A stretch of DNA of 51,813 bases from Candidatus Poribacteria bacterium. Its GTDB lineage: Bacteria > Poribacteria > WGA-4E > WGA-3G. The stretch's first letter is position 1. Each line of letters begins with the position of its first letter. Below are positions 25,993-34,298 of the stretch, piece by piece. The stretch lies in assembly GCA_022821065.1 (NCBI GenBank), contig JAJEEK010000121.1, positions 1 through 51,813 on the forward strand, in the 5' to 3' direction. The notes below the pieces were generated by a model that was not told the DNA's origin, did no database searches, and saw only the letters and a program-made list of their open reading frames with translations. The translations under genes and the position numbers were made by a program.

Positions 25993-27033
25993 GTGATTCG
26001 TGAAGCAATTCAGAAGGTCGTGGCAGGAGATAATCTCACCGAAACAGAGATGGTTGGGACGATGAACGAGATTATGGAGGGTGAGACGACAGATGCACAG
26101 ATCGCCTGTTTTCTGACTGCGCTGCGGCTGAAAGGTGAAACAATAGCGGAACTGACAGGGGCAACGCGTGCGATGCGTGCTAAATCCACACCTGTTCCCA
26201 CACGCCATGAATCTGACTTACAAGGGACATCGAAAGTTCCACGCCTTGTGGATACATGTAGTACAGGCGGCACCGGTTTAAACCATTTCAATATTTCGAC
26301 GACTTCGGCTATCGTTACTGCTGGCGCAGGTGTGCCGGTCGCGAAGCATGGAAACCGCGGTGTAACCCGACAAAGCGGGAGCGCGAATGTACTGATGGCG
26401 TTAGGTGTGAACATAGAAATCGGTCCCGAACATGTTGGACGCTGCATTGATGCGGTCGGCATCGGTTTTCTGTTCGCGCCAGTGCTGCACGGTGCGATGA
26501 AATATGCTATTGGACCGCGGCGAGAAATCGGGATTCGCACGATTTTCAATGCTATAGCACCGTTGACCAACCCCGCCGGGCCGCAAGCACAAGTAATTGG
26601 TGTCTATGCGCCAGAACTAACTGAAGCGCACGCAAATGCTCTCAAAAATCTTGGGTGTCATCACGCGTTTATTGTGCGTGGGGATGATGGCTTAGACGAT
26701 ATTACAACGACAACAACGACGCGTGTCTCGGAACTCCGAAACGGTATCGTTGAAACGTATACACTTGACCCGACGACGCTCGGAATCCCCAAAGCGGACC
26801 CTGAAGCACTCTTGGGTGGCACGCCAGAGCAGAACGCTGAGATCATTGTGGATATATTGAACGGTGAGGGTGGACCCAAGCGTGATATTGTTGTGCTGAA
26901 CGCCGGTGCTGCGATTGTTGCAAGTGGAAAAGCGGATAACCTTGCGGCAGGCATCGAACTTGCATCGCAATCTATTGATTCCGGTGCGGCACTCGAAAAG
27001 TTAGAAGGACTCAAGAGGGTTTCAAACGATTAA
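25993..27033 (+). CDS. trpD: anthranilate phosphoribosyltransferase
   Basis: A 346-residue enzyme of tryptophan biosynthesis joining anthranilate to phosphoribosyl pyrophosphate. The PRPP loop reads CSTGGTGLNHFNIST (89-103; the usual GTGGDxxxTFNxST is altered), followed by VAKHGNRGVTRQSGSANVLMALG and the anthranilate-binding region with MKYAIGPRREIGIRTIFN. The start is GTG at 25993 with AGGAGG at 25979-25984; the open frame further upstream covers the promoter. It is followed after 25 bases by trpC, forming a two-gene operon. Other trp genes are not in the window. Confidence 0.95.
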   Translation: MIREAIQKVVAGDNLTETEMVGTMNEIMEGETTDAQIACFLTALRLKGETIAELTGATRAMRAKSTPVPTRHESDLQGTSKVPRLVDTCSTGGTGLNHFNISTTSAIVTAGAGVPVAKHGNRGVTRQSGSANVLMALGVNIEIGPEHVGRCIDAVGIGFLFAPVLHGAMKYAIGPRREIGIRTIFNAIAPLTNPAGPQAQVIGVYAPELTEAHANALKNLGCHHAFIVRGDDGLDDITTTTTTRVSELRNGIVETYTLDPTTLGIPKADPEALLGGTPEQNAEIIVDILNGEGGPKRDIVVLNAGAAIVASGKADNLAAGIELASQSIDSGAALEKLEGLKRVSND

Positions 27034-27058
27034 TTTTTGCGGTAAAGAGGGCGACAGA

Positions 27059-27886
27059 TTGATACTTGATACGATCATTGCACATAAGCGGAAAGAGTTG
27101 GCAATTGAACAGGGGCAGATACCCCTTGCAAAGTTGGAAGACCAAATTTCAAACCTTCCTCCGACACGGGATTTTCAAAAGGCTATCACAGGTCGCGATG
27201 CCGTCAAGCTCATCGCCGAGGTAAAGAAAAAATCGCCGAGTAAAGGCATTATTCGTGAGGATTTTCACCCAGTGTCGATTGCCGAGACCTACGTCGAAAA
27301 TGGGGCAGCTGCCATCTCTATACTCACAGATAGACATTTTTTTGCGGGTGAACTCGCTTATCTACGCGCAATTTGGAATGCCGTTGATGTCCCGTTGTTA
27401 AGGAAAGATTTCACGATTGATCCGTATCATATCTATCAAGCGCGTGTCGCTGGCGCGGATGCGATTTTACTGATTGTTGCGGCGTTGGGGGCATCACAGT
27501 TGCAGACCTTCATGGGTATCGCAGCATCGTTGTCATTGGCGTGTCTGGTGGAGGTGCATACACGTGAGGAGTTGGCTGTTGCGTTGGACGTGGATGCACA
27601 GATTATCGGTATCAACAACCGGGATTTGCGGACGTTTCACACGGATATCGCCACAACGTTTCGGTTACGTGAAGCGATTCCATCGGATAGAGTTGTGGTG
27701 AGTGAGAGCGGTATCTATTCGCGTGAGGATGTGTTGCAGCTGCAAGAAGCCGGTATCCACGCGATGCTTGTCGGTGAGTCCTTGATGCGGAGTCCTGACA
27801 TTGGAGAACAGGTGCGTCGTTTAACACTCCCCGTCAAATCCCCATGCTTTAGCTTGCGGGATGTAGACGGCTGTGATATTGCGTAA
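27059..27886 (+). CDS. trpC: indole-3-glycerol phosphate synthase
   Basis: A 275-residue TIM-barrel enzyme converting CdRP to indole-3-glycerol phosphate. Diagnostic segments are LIAEVKKKSPSKGII (51-65, with the catalytic lysine), SILTDRHFFAGEL, PLLRKDFTIDPYHIYQARV, CLVEVHTREEL, IIGINNRDLRTF, VVSESGI and AMLVGESLMRS. The start is TTG at 27059 with AGAGGG nine bases upstream. It forms an operon with trpD. The gene is followed immediately by the promoter of the structured RNA locus, with no clear terminator between. Confidence 0.95.
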   Translation: MILDTIIAHKRKELAIEQGQIPLAKLEDQISNLPPTRDFQKAITGRDAVKLIAEVKKKSPSKGIIREDFHPVSIAETYVENGAAAISILTDRHFFAGELAYLRAIWNAVDVPLLRKDFTIDPYHIYQARVAGADAILLIVAALGASQLQTFMGIAASLSLACLVEVHTREELAVALDVDAQIIGINNRDLRTFHTDIATTFRLREAIPSDRVVVSESGIYSREDVLQLQEAGIHAMLVGESLMRSPDIGEQVRRLTLPVKSPCFSLRDVDGCDIA

Positions 27887-27895
27887 AAAATAATC

Positions 27896-27924
27896 TTGAC
27901 AATCTAATCAAAAAGTGGTATAAT
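27896..27924 (+). promoter_or_regulatory. perfect consensus sigma70 promoter of the non-coding RNA
   Basis: TTGACA (27896-27901), 17-base spacer, TATAAT (27919-27924): both hexamers match the consensus exactly. Transcription would begin at about 27931, exactly where the first stem of the RNA fold starts. No open reading frame follows. Confidence 0.8.
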
Positions 27925-27930
27925 TGCTAT

Positions 27931-28271
27931 TAGCACTTGGTTAGGGTTTCCACCTCTCTCAATCTCTGAGAGAGTCCTAACCTACCCCGTGGAAAGGGTT
28001 GTGAGTGCTAAGTGCCATACCACTCTAAAAGTATATTGGATAGCGTTCATGTAAGACGTATTGCGGATTTATAACCCTCATGCCTTGTATCGCTATCCAC
28101 CTAAGTCTTTTTGCAGGCGGGGGGACCCAGGACAAGAATGCCTGATAAAACCGATCTGATTCGGAATAATCGCCTGCTGGTGGAGTGACAGTAAGACGGT
28201 GGACTCATAGAGAAAACCGCAGTTGCTATGAAGCCGAAGCCCCTACCTTTAGGTAGTGGGTGGTATCACTC
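27931..28271 (+). ncRNA. structured non-coding RNA with nested stems and pseudoknots, class not recognised
   Basis: There is no credible protein here, but the fold is rich. Stem A pairs 27930-27937 with 28004-28011 (8 bp). Inside it, B pairs 27939-27945 with 27976-27982 (7 bp) and C pairs 27954-27960 with 27968-27974 (7 bp). D, 27947-27953 with 27989-27995 (7 bp), crosses B as a pseudoknot. Then E, 28037-28045 with 28091-28099 (9 bp); F, 28113-28119 with 28171-28177 (7 bp) enclosing two 4-bp hairpins; and I, 28183-28188 with 28266-28271 (6 bp), enclosing a possible second pseudoknot (28197-28200/28216-28219 crossing 28205-28210/28226-28231) and a terminal hairpin. It does not look like tmRNA, RNase P, SRP or 6S RNA. 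The terminal hairpin resembles the right end of IS605-type elements, so an omega-RNA-like molecule is a possibility. Confidence 0.62.
28235..28271 (+). mobile_element. IS200/IS605-like right-end hairpin without transposase
   Basis: CCGAAGCCCC, a TACC/GGTA stem with a CTTTAG-type loop (28243-28256), then GTGGGTGGTATCAC closely follow the usual right end of IS605/IscB/TnpB elements (GAAGCC, hairpin with TTTA loop, GTAGTTCAC). No TnpA, TnpB or IscB reading frame lies on either side; the flanking genes are trpC and a DUF523 gene. It may be a solo end, a minimal element, or a guide-RNA scaffold that kept its end. Based on remembered consensus, not on a search. Confidence 0.4.
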
Positions 28272-28298
28272 TCTTGGTAAGATAGGTTCGTGGCAGAA

Positions 28299-28319
28299 CG
28301 AGGTAACCTCGCCCCTACC
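28299..28319. repeat. short palindrome with CCCCTAC tail
   Basis: CGAGG and CCTCG pair across TAA (28299-28311), followed by CCCCTACCG and a short T-run at 28321. It belongs to the intergenic palindrome family and could also serve as terminator for the RNA locus. Confidence 0.5.
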
Positions 28320-28324
28320 GTTTT

Positions 28325-28762
28325 CTAAATGGAAGTGACAATAATTCCGTGCCGTTTCAGAAGTGCTGTGGTTACGCCGTCGCCGGTTGTGAGTGTACCT
28401 GAAAAAGTGCCATCGTAGATGTTTCCACAACCGCAGGAGGGGCTTCTGGCTTTGAGGATGACGTGTGTTGCACCGTGCGATTGCGCAACCTGTAAGGCGT
28501 GATACGCGCCTTTTAAATATGCATCCGTCACATCTGTGCCCTCAACAGTCATGACTTTTGCTTTGCCGTTGAGGACAGCATCACCGTCTCCACCGACGAT
28601 CTCTGCAGGCGGTCGCGGCGTTAGTAACCCTCCTGCCTCTTCCGGGCAGACCGGAATCAGTTGGTCCGTTTCCTTTAATTTTATGGCTGCTTCGTTTCGG
28701 CTGTCGCCACCGTCATATCGGCAGCGAACTCCCAATAGACAGGCACTCATCACGATTTTCAT
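28325..28762 (-). CDS. DUF523 family protein
   Basis: A 145-residue protein that is almost entirely the DUF523 domain: VMSACLLGVRCRYDGGDSRN at the start, PVCPEEAGGLLTPRPPAEI in the middle, and ILKARSPSCGCGNIYDGTFSG near the end. The conserved cysteines suggest metal or sulfur chemistry, but the family has no proven function that I can name with confidence. The gene overlaps the end of the biotin ligase gene by 50 bases, so the two are probably translated together. Its start could also be the ATG four codons later (28750). Confidence 0.85.
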   Translation of the reverse strand: MKIVMSACLLGVRCRYDGGDSRNEAAIKLKETDQLIPVCPEEAGGLLTPRPPAEIVGGDGDAVLNGKAKVMTVEGTDVTDAYLKGAYHALQVAQSHGATHVILKARSPSCGCGNIYDGTFSGTLTTGDGVTTALLKRHGIIVTSI

Positions 28763-29414
28763 CTTCCCGTAATTCCTCGAATTGCTTCATGATTAAATCC
28801 GTTTCGCCTGCCTTCAGCTGCAGGTAGGTATTCTCTAATTGACACAGTATCGTGTGTAGAAGTGCCGTGCGACAGATTTCGGTGTCCTGATCTTCTGAAT
28901 TTGCGGATGCTATCCGAAGAGATGTTGCGATTTCGCGGAGTTCAGGCGGAAAATCCGCTAAGGCGATATTGACATTAACACCGAAACCTAAGACAAAAAA
29001 CGATTGTTGCTCCGTGTCGTAAGCGAGTTCTGTGAGTACGCCCGCCACCTTTCTTTTTCCAATACGGACATCGTTAGGTAGTTTAATGCGTGCATCAAGT
29101 CTATATGTTGTCCGAATCGCGCGCGCAATCGCGATTGCGCCGACGAGATTTGGGAGATGAACTTGGTCTTGTAGCAACCGGTGCCTAAGGACGACTGACA
29201 CGAGTAAGCACTTTCCGGGGGGTGCCTCCCATCTCCTACCGTATCTTCCGCGCCCTGCGGTTTGATGTTCCGCGATGAGGACTGTTCCCTCTGCTGCGCC
29301 TGCTTTTCCACGGACGATGGCAATATCGTTAGTGGAGCGGACTTGGTCGTGATGCTCAATTTGATGTCCGATAAATGCGGTCTGAAGCGTTGCCCTGAAA
29401 CCCTTAATATCCAT
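28713..29414 (-). CDS. birA: biotin--[acetyl-CoA-carboxylase] ligase, lacking the C-terminal domain
   Basis: A 233-residue biotin protein ligase that makes biotinyl-AMP and attaches biotin to the carboxylase carrier protein. The biotin/ATP loop is GRGRYGR (54-60), with KLPNDV (111-116, usually KWPNDV) and KRKVAGVLTEL (121-131) following, and GFGVNVN after that. There is no N-terminal DNA-binding domain, so it is of the monofunctional class. The small C-terminal beta-barrel domain appears to be missing: the frame ends in ECLSIGSSLPI while overlapping the DUF523 start by 50 bases. A frameshift or natural shortening is possible. ATG at 29414 lies 6 bases past the TPR gene stop. Confidence 0.85.
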   Translation of the reverse strand: MDIKGFRATLQTAFIGHQIEHHDQVRSTNDIAIVRGKAGAAEGTVLIAEHQTAGRGRYGRRWEAPPGKCLLVSVVLRHRLLQDQVHLPNLVGAIAIARAIRTTYRLDARIKLPNDVRIGKRKVAGVLTELAYDTEQQSFFVLGFGVNVNIALADFPPELREIATSLRIASANSEDQDTEICRTALLHTILCQLENTYLQLKAGETDLIMKQFEELREDENRDECLSIGSSLPI

Positions 29415-29419
29415 AGGTG

Positions 29420-32407
29420 CTACTGATGCAAATGTTTTTCTGCTTCAATTTTCCACTGTTCCGGTGGATCCAAGTCAAGGAAGCGTTTCCATTGTGCTTG
29501 CGCCTGCTCGTGTTTTTCCGTATACTCATACATCAAGGCGAGATTATAGTTCGCTGTCAGGTTCCCCGGTTCGAGTTGTATGACACGCTCAAACTGTTCC
29601 GCTGCAGCACCAAGTAGATCCATGCTGAAGAGGTTATTGCCATAAGCGAGCAGCGTCGGTACGTGTGTATCGTCTAAATCGAGTGCTTTCTCTAATGTCT
29701 CTTTTGCCTTATTGTAGTCTAAGGCGTGAGCGTAGTAGAGATCGCCGAGGCGTTGATACGTCTGGACAGCGATGTCGTCCCCTTTTTCTGGGGGTTGTTG
29801 GATAAGTGCTTCTTCGGCTTCGTAGTGTTGGATTGCTTCTTTCCATGCCTGTTCCCATTCTGCGATTTTTCCGAGATGCAGATGGATGCCTCTGTATTTG
29901 GGGGCATAGGAAAGCATACGTTTAAATGTCTCTTTCGCAAGACGGTGTCGGTCGATTTCGAGATAGATGGCACCGATGTTGTAGGTCGCCACGAGATTTC
30001 TGGGTTGCATTTCAGCGACCTGTTTAAAATCCTCTAAAATTTGGCTATAGCGGTAAAGCGTTTTGCCAATCTGCCGATAGCGCAGTGTGAGCATTCCACG
30101 GTAGAAATAGGCATCTGTATAGTCCGGATTTAAGGCAATCGTTTTGGTATATTCCGTGACAGCCATTTCGGCGTGTTTGTGATAGTCTTCTCCGAGGGTC
30201 TCGGCATGCTGATCGAGAAGACGTGCGTAACTGTAGTGCCAGTCGAAATTGTCAGGGTTGTAGTGGTTCGCCAGTCCGTAGTATCGGATGGCGTTCTCGC
30301 GCTCGTCCTTTTTGTTTTCTCCGTCGTCTTGCAAGCTGCGCTTTTCAAAGATAACCGCAAGAAGGTGGTGGACTTCGGGGTGTTCGGGTTCAATTTCGAG
30401 TGCGGGTTGATAAACACGAATGATGTTGTCTTCATCGTTACGTTGGCGATAGATTGCGCCGAGACGGAAAAAGGGTTCCACTTCTGTCGCTTTAATCCCG
30501 GGAAGAGGGGTTTGTAGACTCCGGCCTGTGTCGCTTTCAATTAAGGTTGTGTCGAGTGCAATCGTTTTTTCATAATGTTCAACGGCGTTGTCTATCTCGC
30601 CGTTTTGTTCAAACAGGATTGCTGCGTGGTAGTGCGCTGCGACATCGTCAGGACGCAAACGAACGGTTTCGAGAAAGGCGGGGAGCGCGTTGTCCGGTTG
30701 CTTTAGCGAAAGATAGGACAGTGCCATTAGGTAGTGTGCTTCGGTGGTTTCCGGTTCGATTTTAATAATTCGTTGTAAAGTGTTGACTGCCTGCTGATAT
30801 TCTTCTTCTCCTCGATAGATGTAGACCATTTTGAAAAGCACATCGGGTCGTTGTGGGTCTAATGTCAAGGTGCGTTCATAGAAACGGATTGCGCTGTCGG
30901 CATCGCCAGTGGCTTCGTAGCTTTGTCCGAGGAGATAGTTGGCACTCACATCTTCTGGAAACAGCAGCAGGTGAATATTTAAAGGCTCAATGGCATCTGT
31001 ATAGTTCGCGTTGTCAAAAGCACTTTGACCCTGCGTGATGAATCTATCTGCCAACGCTGGGTTCACCTCCAAGGCCCGTCTGAAGTAGCGGACGGCTGTG
31101 TCTATATCTCCTTGTTGGTGGTGAAGTTCACCGAGTTTGAGGTAAACGTCATTAAAACTCCCGAGTGGGAGTTCAGTTTGTAAGTGACTTGTGTCTGCTT
31201 CGATAATTTCGAGTGTCTTTTCGTAGTGTTTGATGGCGACTTCAAGGTTGCCCGCATCCGCTTCAACGGTGCCTGCATAAAAGTAGGCGCGCGGGTCGTC
31301 AGGGAGGACAAACATCGCTTTTTCTAAAATCGGCATCGCTTGATCGGGTGTCATGAGTCCTGCGAAGTAGGGTTCCAGGGGTTCGTAAAAGGTATCCTTG
31401 ATACTTGGCATCAGGAAGAGTGCTTGTTGGTAGTGGTGTAGGGCAGTTTCGGTATCGCCGCGGGTGTAGAGACTTTCGCCAAGTGCGAAATGCGCTTGGA
31501 CGTGCGTTGGCGCAATCTCAATTGCGCGTTGGTACAGTTGAACCGCACCCTCGGTGTTGCCTTTTTCGTCAAAGATCACCGCGAGGTCATAAACGTCTTG
31601 TGCGGCGTAGTCTTGATATTGCGATGCCTTGGCGTATTCTGTGAGCGCGTCGTCGAAGAAGCCTTCTGTGGCGAGAACTTGTCCGAGTTTAATATAAGCG
31701 GGTGCGAACTTTTTCTTTTGATGCGTAAGATTTTCAAATGCTTCGCGAGCACGATTGGTCTCACCTTGTGCGAGGTAGACGAGACCGATACCGTATTGTG
31801 GGTATTCCCATTTTCGATTTAGTTTTCGTGAAGTCTCAAAGGCTTGAAGTGCTTCTATGTAATTCTGCTGTTTCAGGTGAATTTCGCCCATCCGGTAGTA
31901 GACCGGATAGTAGTTAGGGTTCAAACGGACACAAACCTCAAATTCCGCAAGTGCTGATGCGTCTTCGCCTTTTTGCTGATAGATGCCACCGAGATTAAAA
32001 CGTGCCCAAAATAGGTCAGGTTCAATCTCAAGTGCGTGTTGGAGATAGGAGATTGCGGTATCAAACGGAGCTTCGGTATTTGTAGCCTCAAGTGCGTGTA
32101 TGTAGCCTAAGCCGTAATAGAAAGCGGACTGCATATTTGGAGCGGGTAACTGCTCGACTTGGGCGTTCTCTTTTGCTGTTTGATAAAGTGTCAGGAGTGT
32201 GGAAAGTTGCCCCTGTTCCTGCCATTTGGCGATGAGTTCGCGGTGTTTCTCGGCGGGTTTTTTCTTTTCTCGCAGGACCTTCGCGAAGTCTTTCCTCATG
32301 TTCGCTTCCCATTTTTCTTCAGCCGTGGAAACCTGTGCCAAAGATATATTGAATATTAAGTTTATAATTAGCACTACAAATATGGGATTTAGCGTTACTT
32401 TTTTCAT
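29420..32407 (-). CDS. large exported TPR-repeat protein
   Basis: A 995-residue protein with an N-terminal signal peptide (NPIFVVLIINLIFNISLAQ) followed by roughly twenty tetratricopeptide repeats, for example AISYLQHALEIEPDLFWARF, ALAEFEVCVRLNPNYYPVYY and AIRFYERTLTLDPQRPDVLF. The repeats run almost to the C-terminus, so it is a superhelical scaffold for protein binding, probably periplasmic. No enzymatic domain is seen. It is followed after a few bases by birA, but a functional link is not evident. A GCGCAAT...ATTGCGC palindrome falls within the coding region near 31509-31526. Confidence 0.88.
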   Translation of the reverse strand: MKKVTLNPIFVVLIINLIFNISLAQVSTAEEKWEANMRKDFAKVLREKKKPAEKHRELIAKWQEQGQLSTLLTLYQTAKENAQVEQLPAPNMQSAFYYGLGYIHALEATNTEAPFDTAISYLQHALEIEPDLFWARFNLGGIYQQKGEDASALAEFEVCVRLNPNYYPVYYRMGEIHLKQQNYIEALQAFETSRKLNRKWEYPQYGIGLVYLAQGETNRAREAFENLTHQKKKFAPAYIKLGQVLATEGFFDDALTEYAKASQYQDYAAQDVYDLAVIFDEKGNTEGAVQLYQRAIEIAPTHVQAHFALGESLYTRGDTETALHHYQQALFLMPSIKDTFYEPLEPYFAGLMTPDQAMPILEKAMFVLPDDPRAYFYAGTVEADAGNLEVAIKHYEKTLEIIEADTSHLQTELPLGSFNDVYLKLGELHHQQGDIDTAVRYFRRALEVNPALADRFITQGQSAFDNANYTDAIEPLNIHLLLFPEDVSANYLLGQSYEATGDADSAIRFYERTLTLDPQRPDVLFKMVYIYRGEEEYQQAVNTLQRIIKIEPETTEAHYLMALSYLSLKQPDNALPAFLETVRLRPDDVAAHYHAAILFEQNGEIDNAVEHYEKTIALDTTLIESDTGRSLQTPLPGIKATEVEPFFRLGAIYRQRNDEDNIIRVYQPALEIEPEHPEVHHLLAVIFEKRSLQDDGENKKDERENAIRYYGLANHYNPDNFDWHYSYARLLDQHAETLGEDYHKHAEMAVTEYTKTIALNPDYTDAYFYRGMLTLRYRQIGKTLYRYSQILEDFKQVAEMQPRNLVATYNIGAIYLEIDRHRLAKETFKRMLSYAPKYRGIHLHLGKIAEWEQAWKEAIQHYEAEEALIQQPPEKGDDIAVQTYQRLGDLYYAHALDYNKAKETLEKALDLDDTHVPTLLAYGNNLFSMDLLGAAAEQFERVIQLEPGNLTANYNLALMYEYTEKHEQAQAQWKRFLDLDPPEQWKIEAEKHLHQ

Positions 32408-32478
32408 TTTATTTTTTCCTTTGATGGATTGTCCAATGTGATTTTTTGTTCTTTAGGATTTATGCTGCGTATATGTTC

Positions 32479-32503
32479 GGGCGAGGAGACCTCCGCCCCT
32501 ACG
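32479..32503. repeat. short palindrome with CCCCTACG tail
   Basis: GGGCGAGG and CCTCCGCCC pair imperfectly, followed by CCTACG. It lies between the ribokinase stop and the TPR gene start. Same family as the copies at 28299, 38933 and 51340. Confidence 0.5.
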
Positions 32504-32540
32504 TTGAAGGTTTGTTGGAAATGTGTAAGTCCTACTGTTT

Positions 32541-33485
32541 TCATTTTTTTGATTTTAGTAATCGTTCAACTTTCGTGCGTGTCGGCATGGACGGTGTTGC
32601 ACCGATAACAGTGACCGCTGCTGCACCCGCTGCGTTTGCAAATTCGACTGCTGATTGTAAATTCTCGCCGCTTGCCAAGGCAGTTGCGAGTGCGCCAGAA
32701 AAGGCATCACCTGCGCCGGTTGTATCTACGGGTTGGACAGGCAGTGCGGGGACAAGTTCTGATGTCGTCTCTGTCAACATCAAGGAACCTTTTGCGCCGA
32801 GCGTTAGCACGACAGCACTTTTTTCACCATCAACCATGCGTTCACGTAGTGTTTCCGCAGCGTGCCGTGCGTCGTCATGACTGTTAACGGACATCCCTGA
32901 CAACAATTCCGTTTCGGATTGATTGGGGGTGAGAATATCGACATACCCCAAAAGATTGTCCGGTAGCGGTTGTGCAGGTGCTGGGTTTAGTACCACCGTT
33001 GCTCCGTGTTGTTTGGCGATGGCTGCGGCGTGTTCGGATGCCGCAATCGGTGTTTCTAATTGTAGAAGGAGTACATCTGCGTCCGCGATGCAGTCCGTAG
33101 CGGCATCTATATCTGCTGTGGTGAGTGCCATGTTTGCGCGCGGTACAACGATAATGCTGTTATCGCCGTCCGGTTCGACAACAATCGTTGCTATGCCAGT
33201 GCCGATGTCTGTCCGTCTTGTGATGAACCTGCTGTTGATGTTTTCTTTTTTCATTGCCGTGAGTAACAGGTCTCCGAAAGGTCCCGAACCGATGCTCCCG
33301 ACGAGTGAGACTTCTGTGCCTAACCGTGCTGCGGCGGTTGCCTGATTAAACCCTTTTCCGCCTGTGAAGATGTCGAAAGCATCACCGATGATCGTTTCGC
33401 CTTTGTCTGGTCTCCGAATTGCGTGGCAGACCAGGTCAATATTCAGACTGCCGACGACGGTAACTTTCGGTGTTGCACGGTTCAT
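32541..33485 (-). CDS. rbsK: ribokinase
   Basis: A 314-residue PfkB-family sugar kinase. VTVVGSLNIDLVCHAIRRPDKGETIIG followed by TGGKGFNQATAAARLG is the N-terminal PfkB signature with the ribokinase-type GGKGxNQA motif, and PVDTTGAGDAFSGALA near 270 holds the catalytic aspartate and anion hole. TPNQSETELLSG is also characteristic. It phosphorylates ribose or a related sugar. ATG at 33485 has AGGAG about 11 bases upstream and lies 37 bases past the promoter -10 box; the longer frame to 33551 would start inside the -35 box. Confidence 0.93.
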   Translation of the reverse strand: MNRATPKVTVVGSLNIDLVCHAIRRPDKGETIIGDAFDIFTGGKGFNQATAAARLGTEVSLVGSIGSGPFGDLLLTAMKKENINSRFITRRTDIGTGIATIVVEPDGDNSIIVVPRANMALTTADIDAATDCIADADVLLLQLETPIAASEHAAAIAKQHGATVVLNPAPAQPLPDNLLGYVDILTPNQSETELLSGMSVNSHDDARHAAETLRERMVDGEKSAVVLTLGAKGSLMLTETTSELVPALPVQPVDTTGAGDAFSGALATALASGENLQSAVEFANAAGAAAVTVIGATPSMPTRTKVERLLKSKK

Positions 33486-33521
33486 TACAACTTGCTCCTG
33501 TCTTTTTAACGGTTTTAAACA

Positions 33522-33551
33522 ATTATAGTTGACATGCAGTACCATTGTCAA
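33522..33551 (-). promoter_or_regulatory. consensus sigma70 promoter of rbsK
   Basis: On the minus strand TTGACA (33551-33546) and TATAAT (33527-33522) match the consensus exactly, with an 18-base spacer, and point at rbsK. Confidence 0.68.
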
Positions 33552-33743
33552 GGGTTTATGGGAATTGGCAGTTGTCGGTTATTGGTTTCGCGCCGTGCCT
33601 GCTATTGAAAGTTGAACTGTGATTTCTGTGATTGATATGATTTTCGATGAGAAGCGGTTATTCAGAAATGGCATTAGGCAACCTTGCCAGCGAAAGGGAT
33701 GTGTGAGTCCTGTTAATGAACGGATATTGGCTTCGGACCTGCC

Positions 33744-34298
33744 TCACCGACGCCGGAGGAAACTGCCCTTGAGTGTGAGCTGCCTTTGTTGTCCGTTCTT
33801 TTTGAGTGTGACGTGCTTGGTTTGAATGTCGGTGACATAGGTGTTGGAATCAAGTGTATCACCAATAGTGATGATGTGTATCTGATTTCCTACGGTGTCT
33901 TGGATGATGGCTTTCGGAGGGGTCTTTGCGTCCCTGGGGATGATGGTTCCAAGCAAGTGATAGGGTTCTTTTGGACGTGGCGGTGTCCAACCCAACGGAC
34001 GAAACAGGTTGTTGTCAATAATCGTACGATAGAAATCAGAGTTCTGAAAATGCTTTAATTCCATGTCTTCATTTGTATGGACGGAAGGTTGAAAGTGGAC
34101 ACGCAGCGGGGTTGTGCTGACCGCAGAATGCGTCTGTGTTTTGAGCGGTATCGTTCTATTTTCAGGGCGCGTGCGTCTGGCAGTGTAGAGCGAAAAGAGT
34201 ATTGCAAGAACAAGCCCGGTGGCGATGTGTTTTCGGTGTTTCATGAAGGTGAAAATAGGCGGCAGCGGGTGATGATGTTTGCTAACATTTTTATTCAA
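33744..34298 (-). CDS. GspC/PilP-like membrane-anchored periplasmic protein
   Basis: A protein of up to 184 residues with one N-terminal membrane segment (HIATGLVLAILFSLYTA) and a periplasmic domain reading IIDNNLFRPLGWTPP, YHLLGTIIPR, KAIIQDTVGNQIHIITIGDTL and VTDIQTKHVTLKKNGQQRQL. This order of strands matches the homology region of type II secretion protein C and of PilP. No other secretion genes are adjacent, so the role is open. The frame starts at TTG 34298, overlapping the STT3-like stop by 8 bases; ATG at 34244 is the alternative and neither has a clear ribosome binding site. Confidence 0.62.
   Translation of the reverse strand: MNKNVSKHHHPLPPIFTFMKHRKHIATGLVLAILFSLYTARRTRPENRTIPLKTQTHSAVSTTPLRVHFQPSVHTNEDMELKHFQNSDFYRTIIDNNLFRPLGWTPPRPKEPYHLLGTIIPRDAKTPPKAIIQDTVGNQIHIITIGDTLDSNTYVTDIQTKHVTLKKNGQQRQLTLKGSFLRRR

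Noticed and set aside
27931..28271. Structured region as tmRNA, RNase P or SRP RNA
   Set aside because: The expected conserved parts (tRNA-like end with CCA, GAGGAAAGUCC core, or the GGAAG-type apical loop) are absent.
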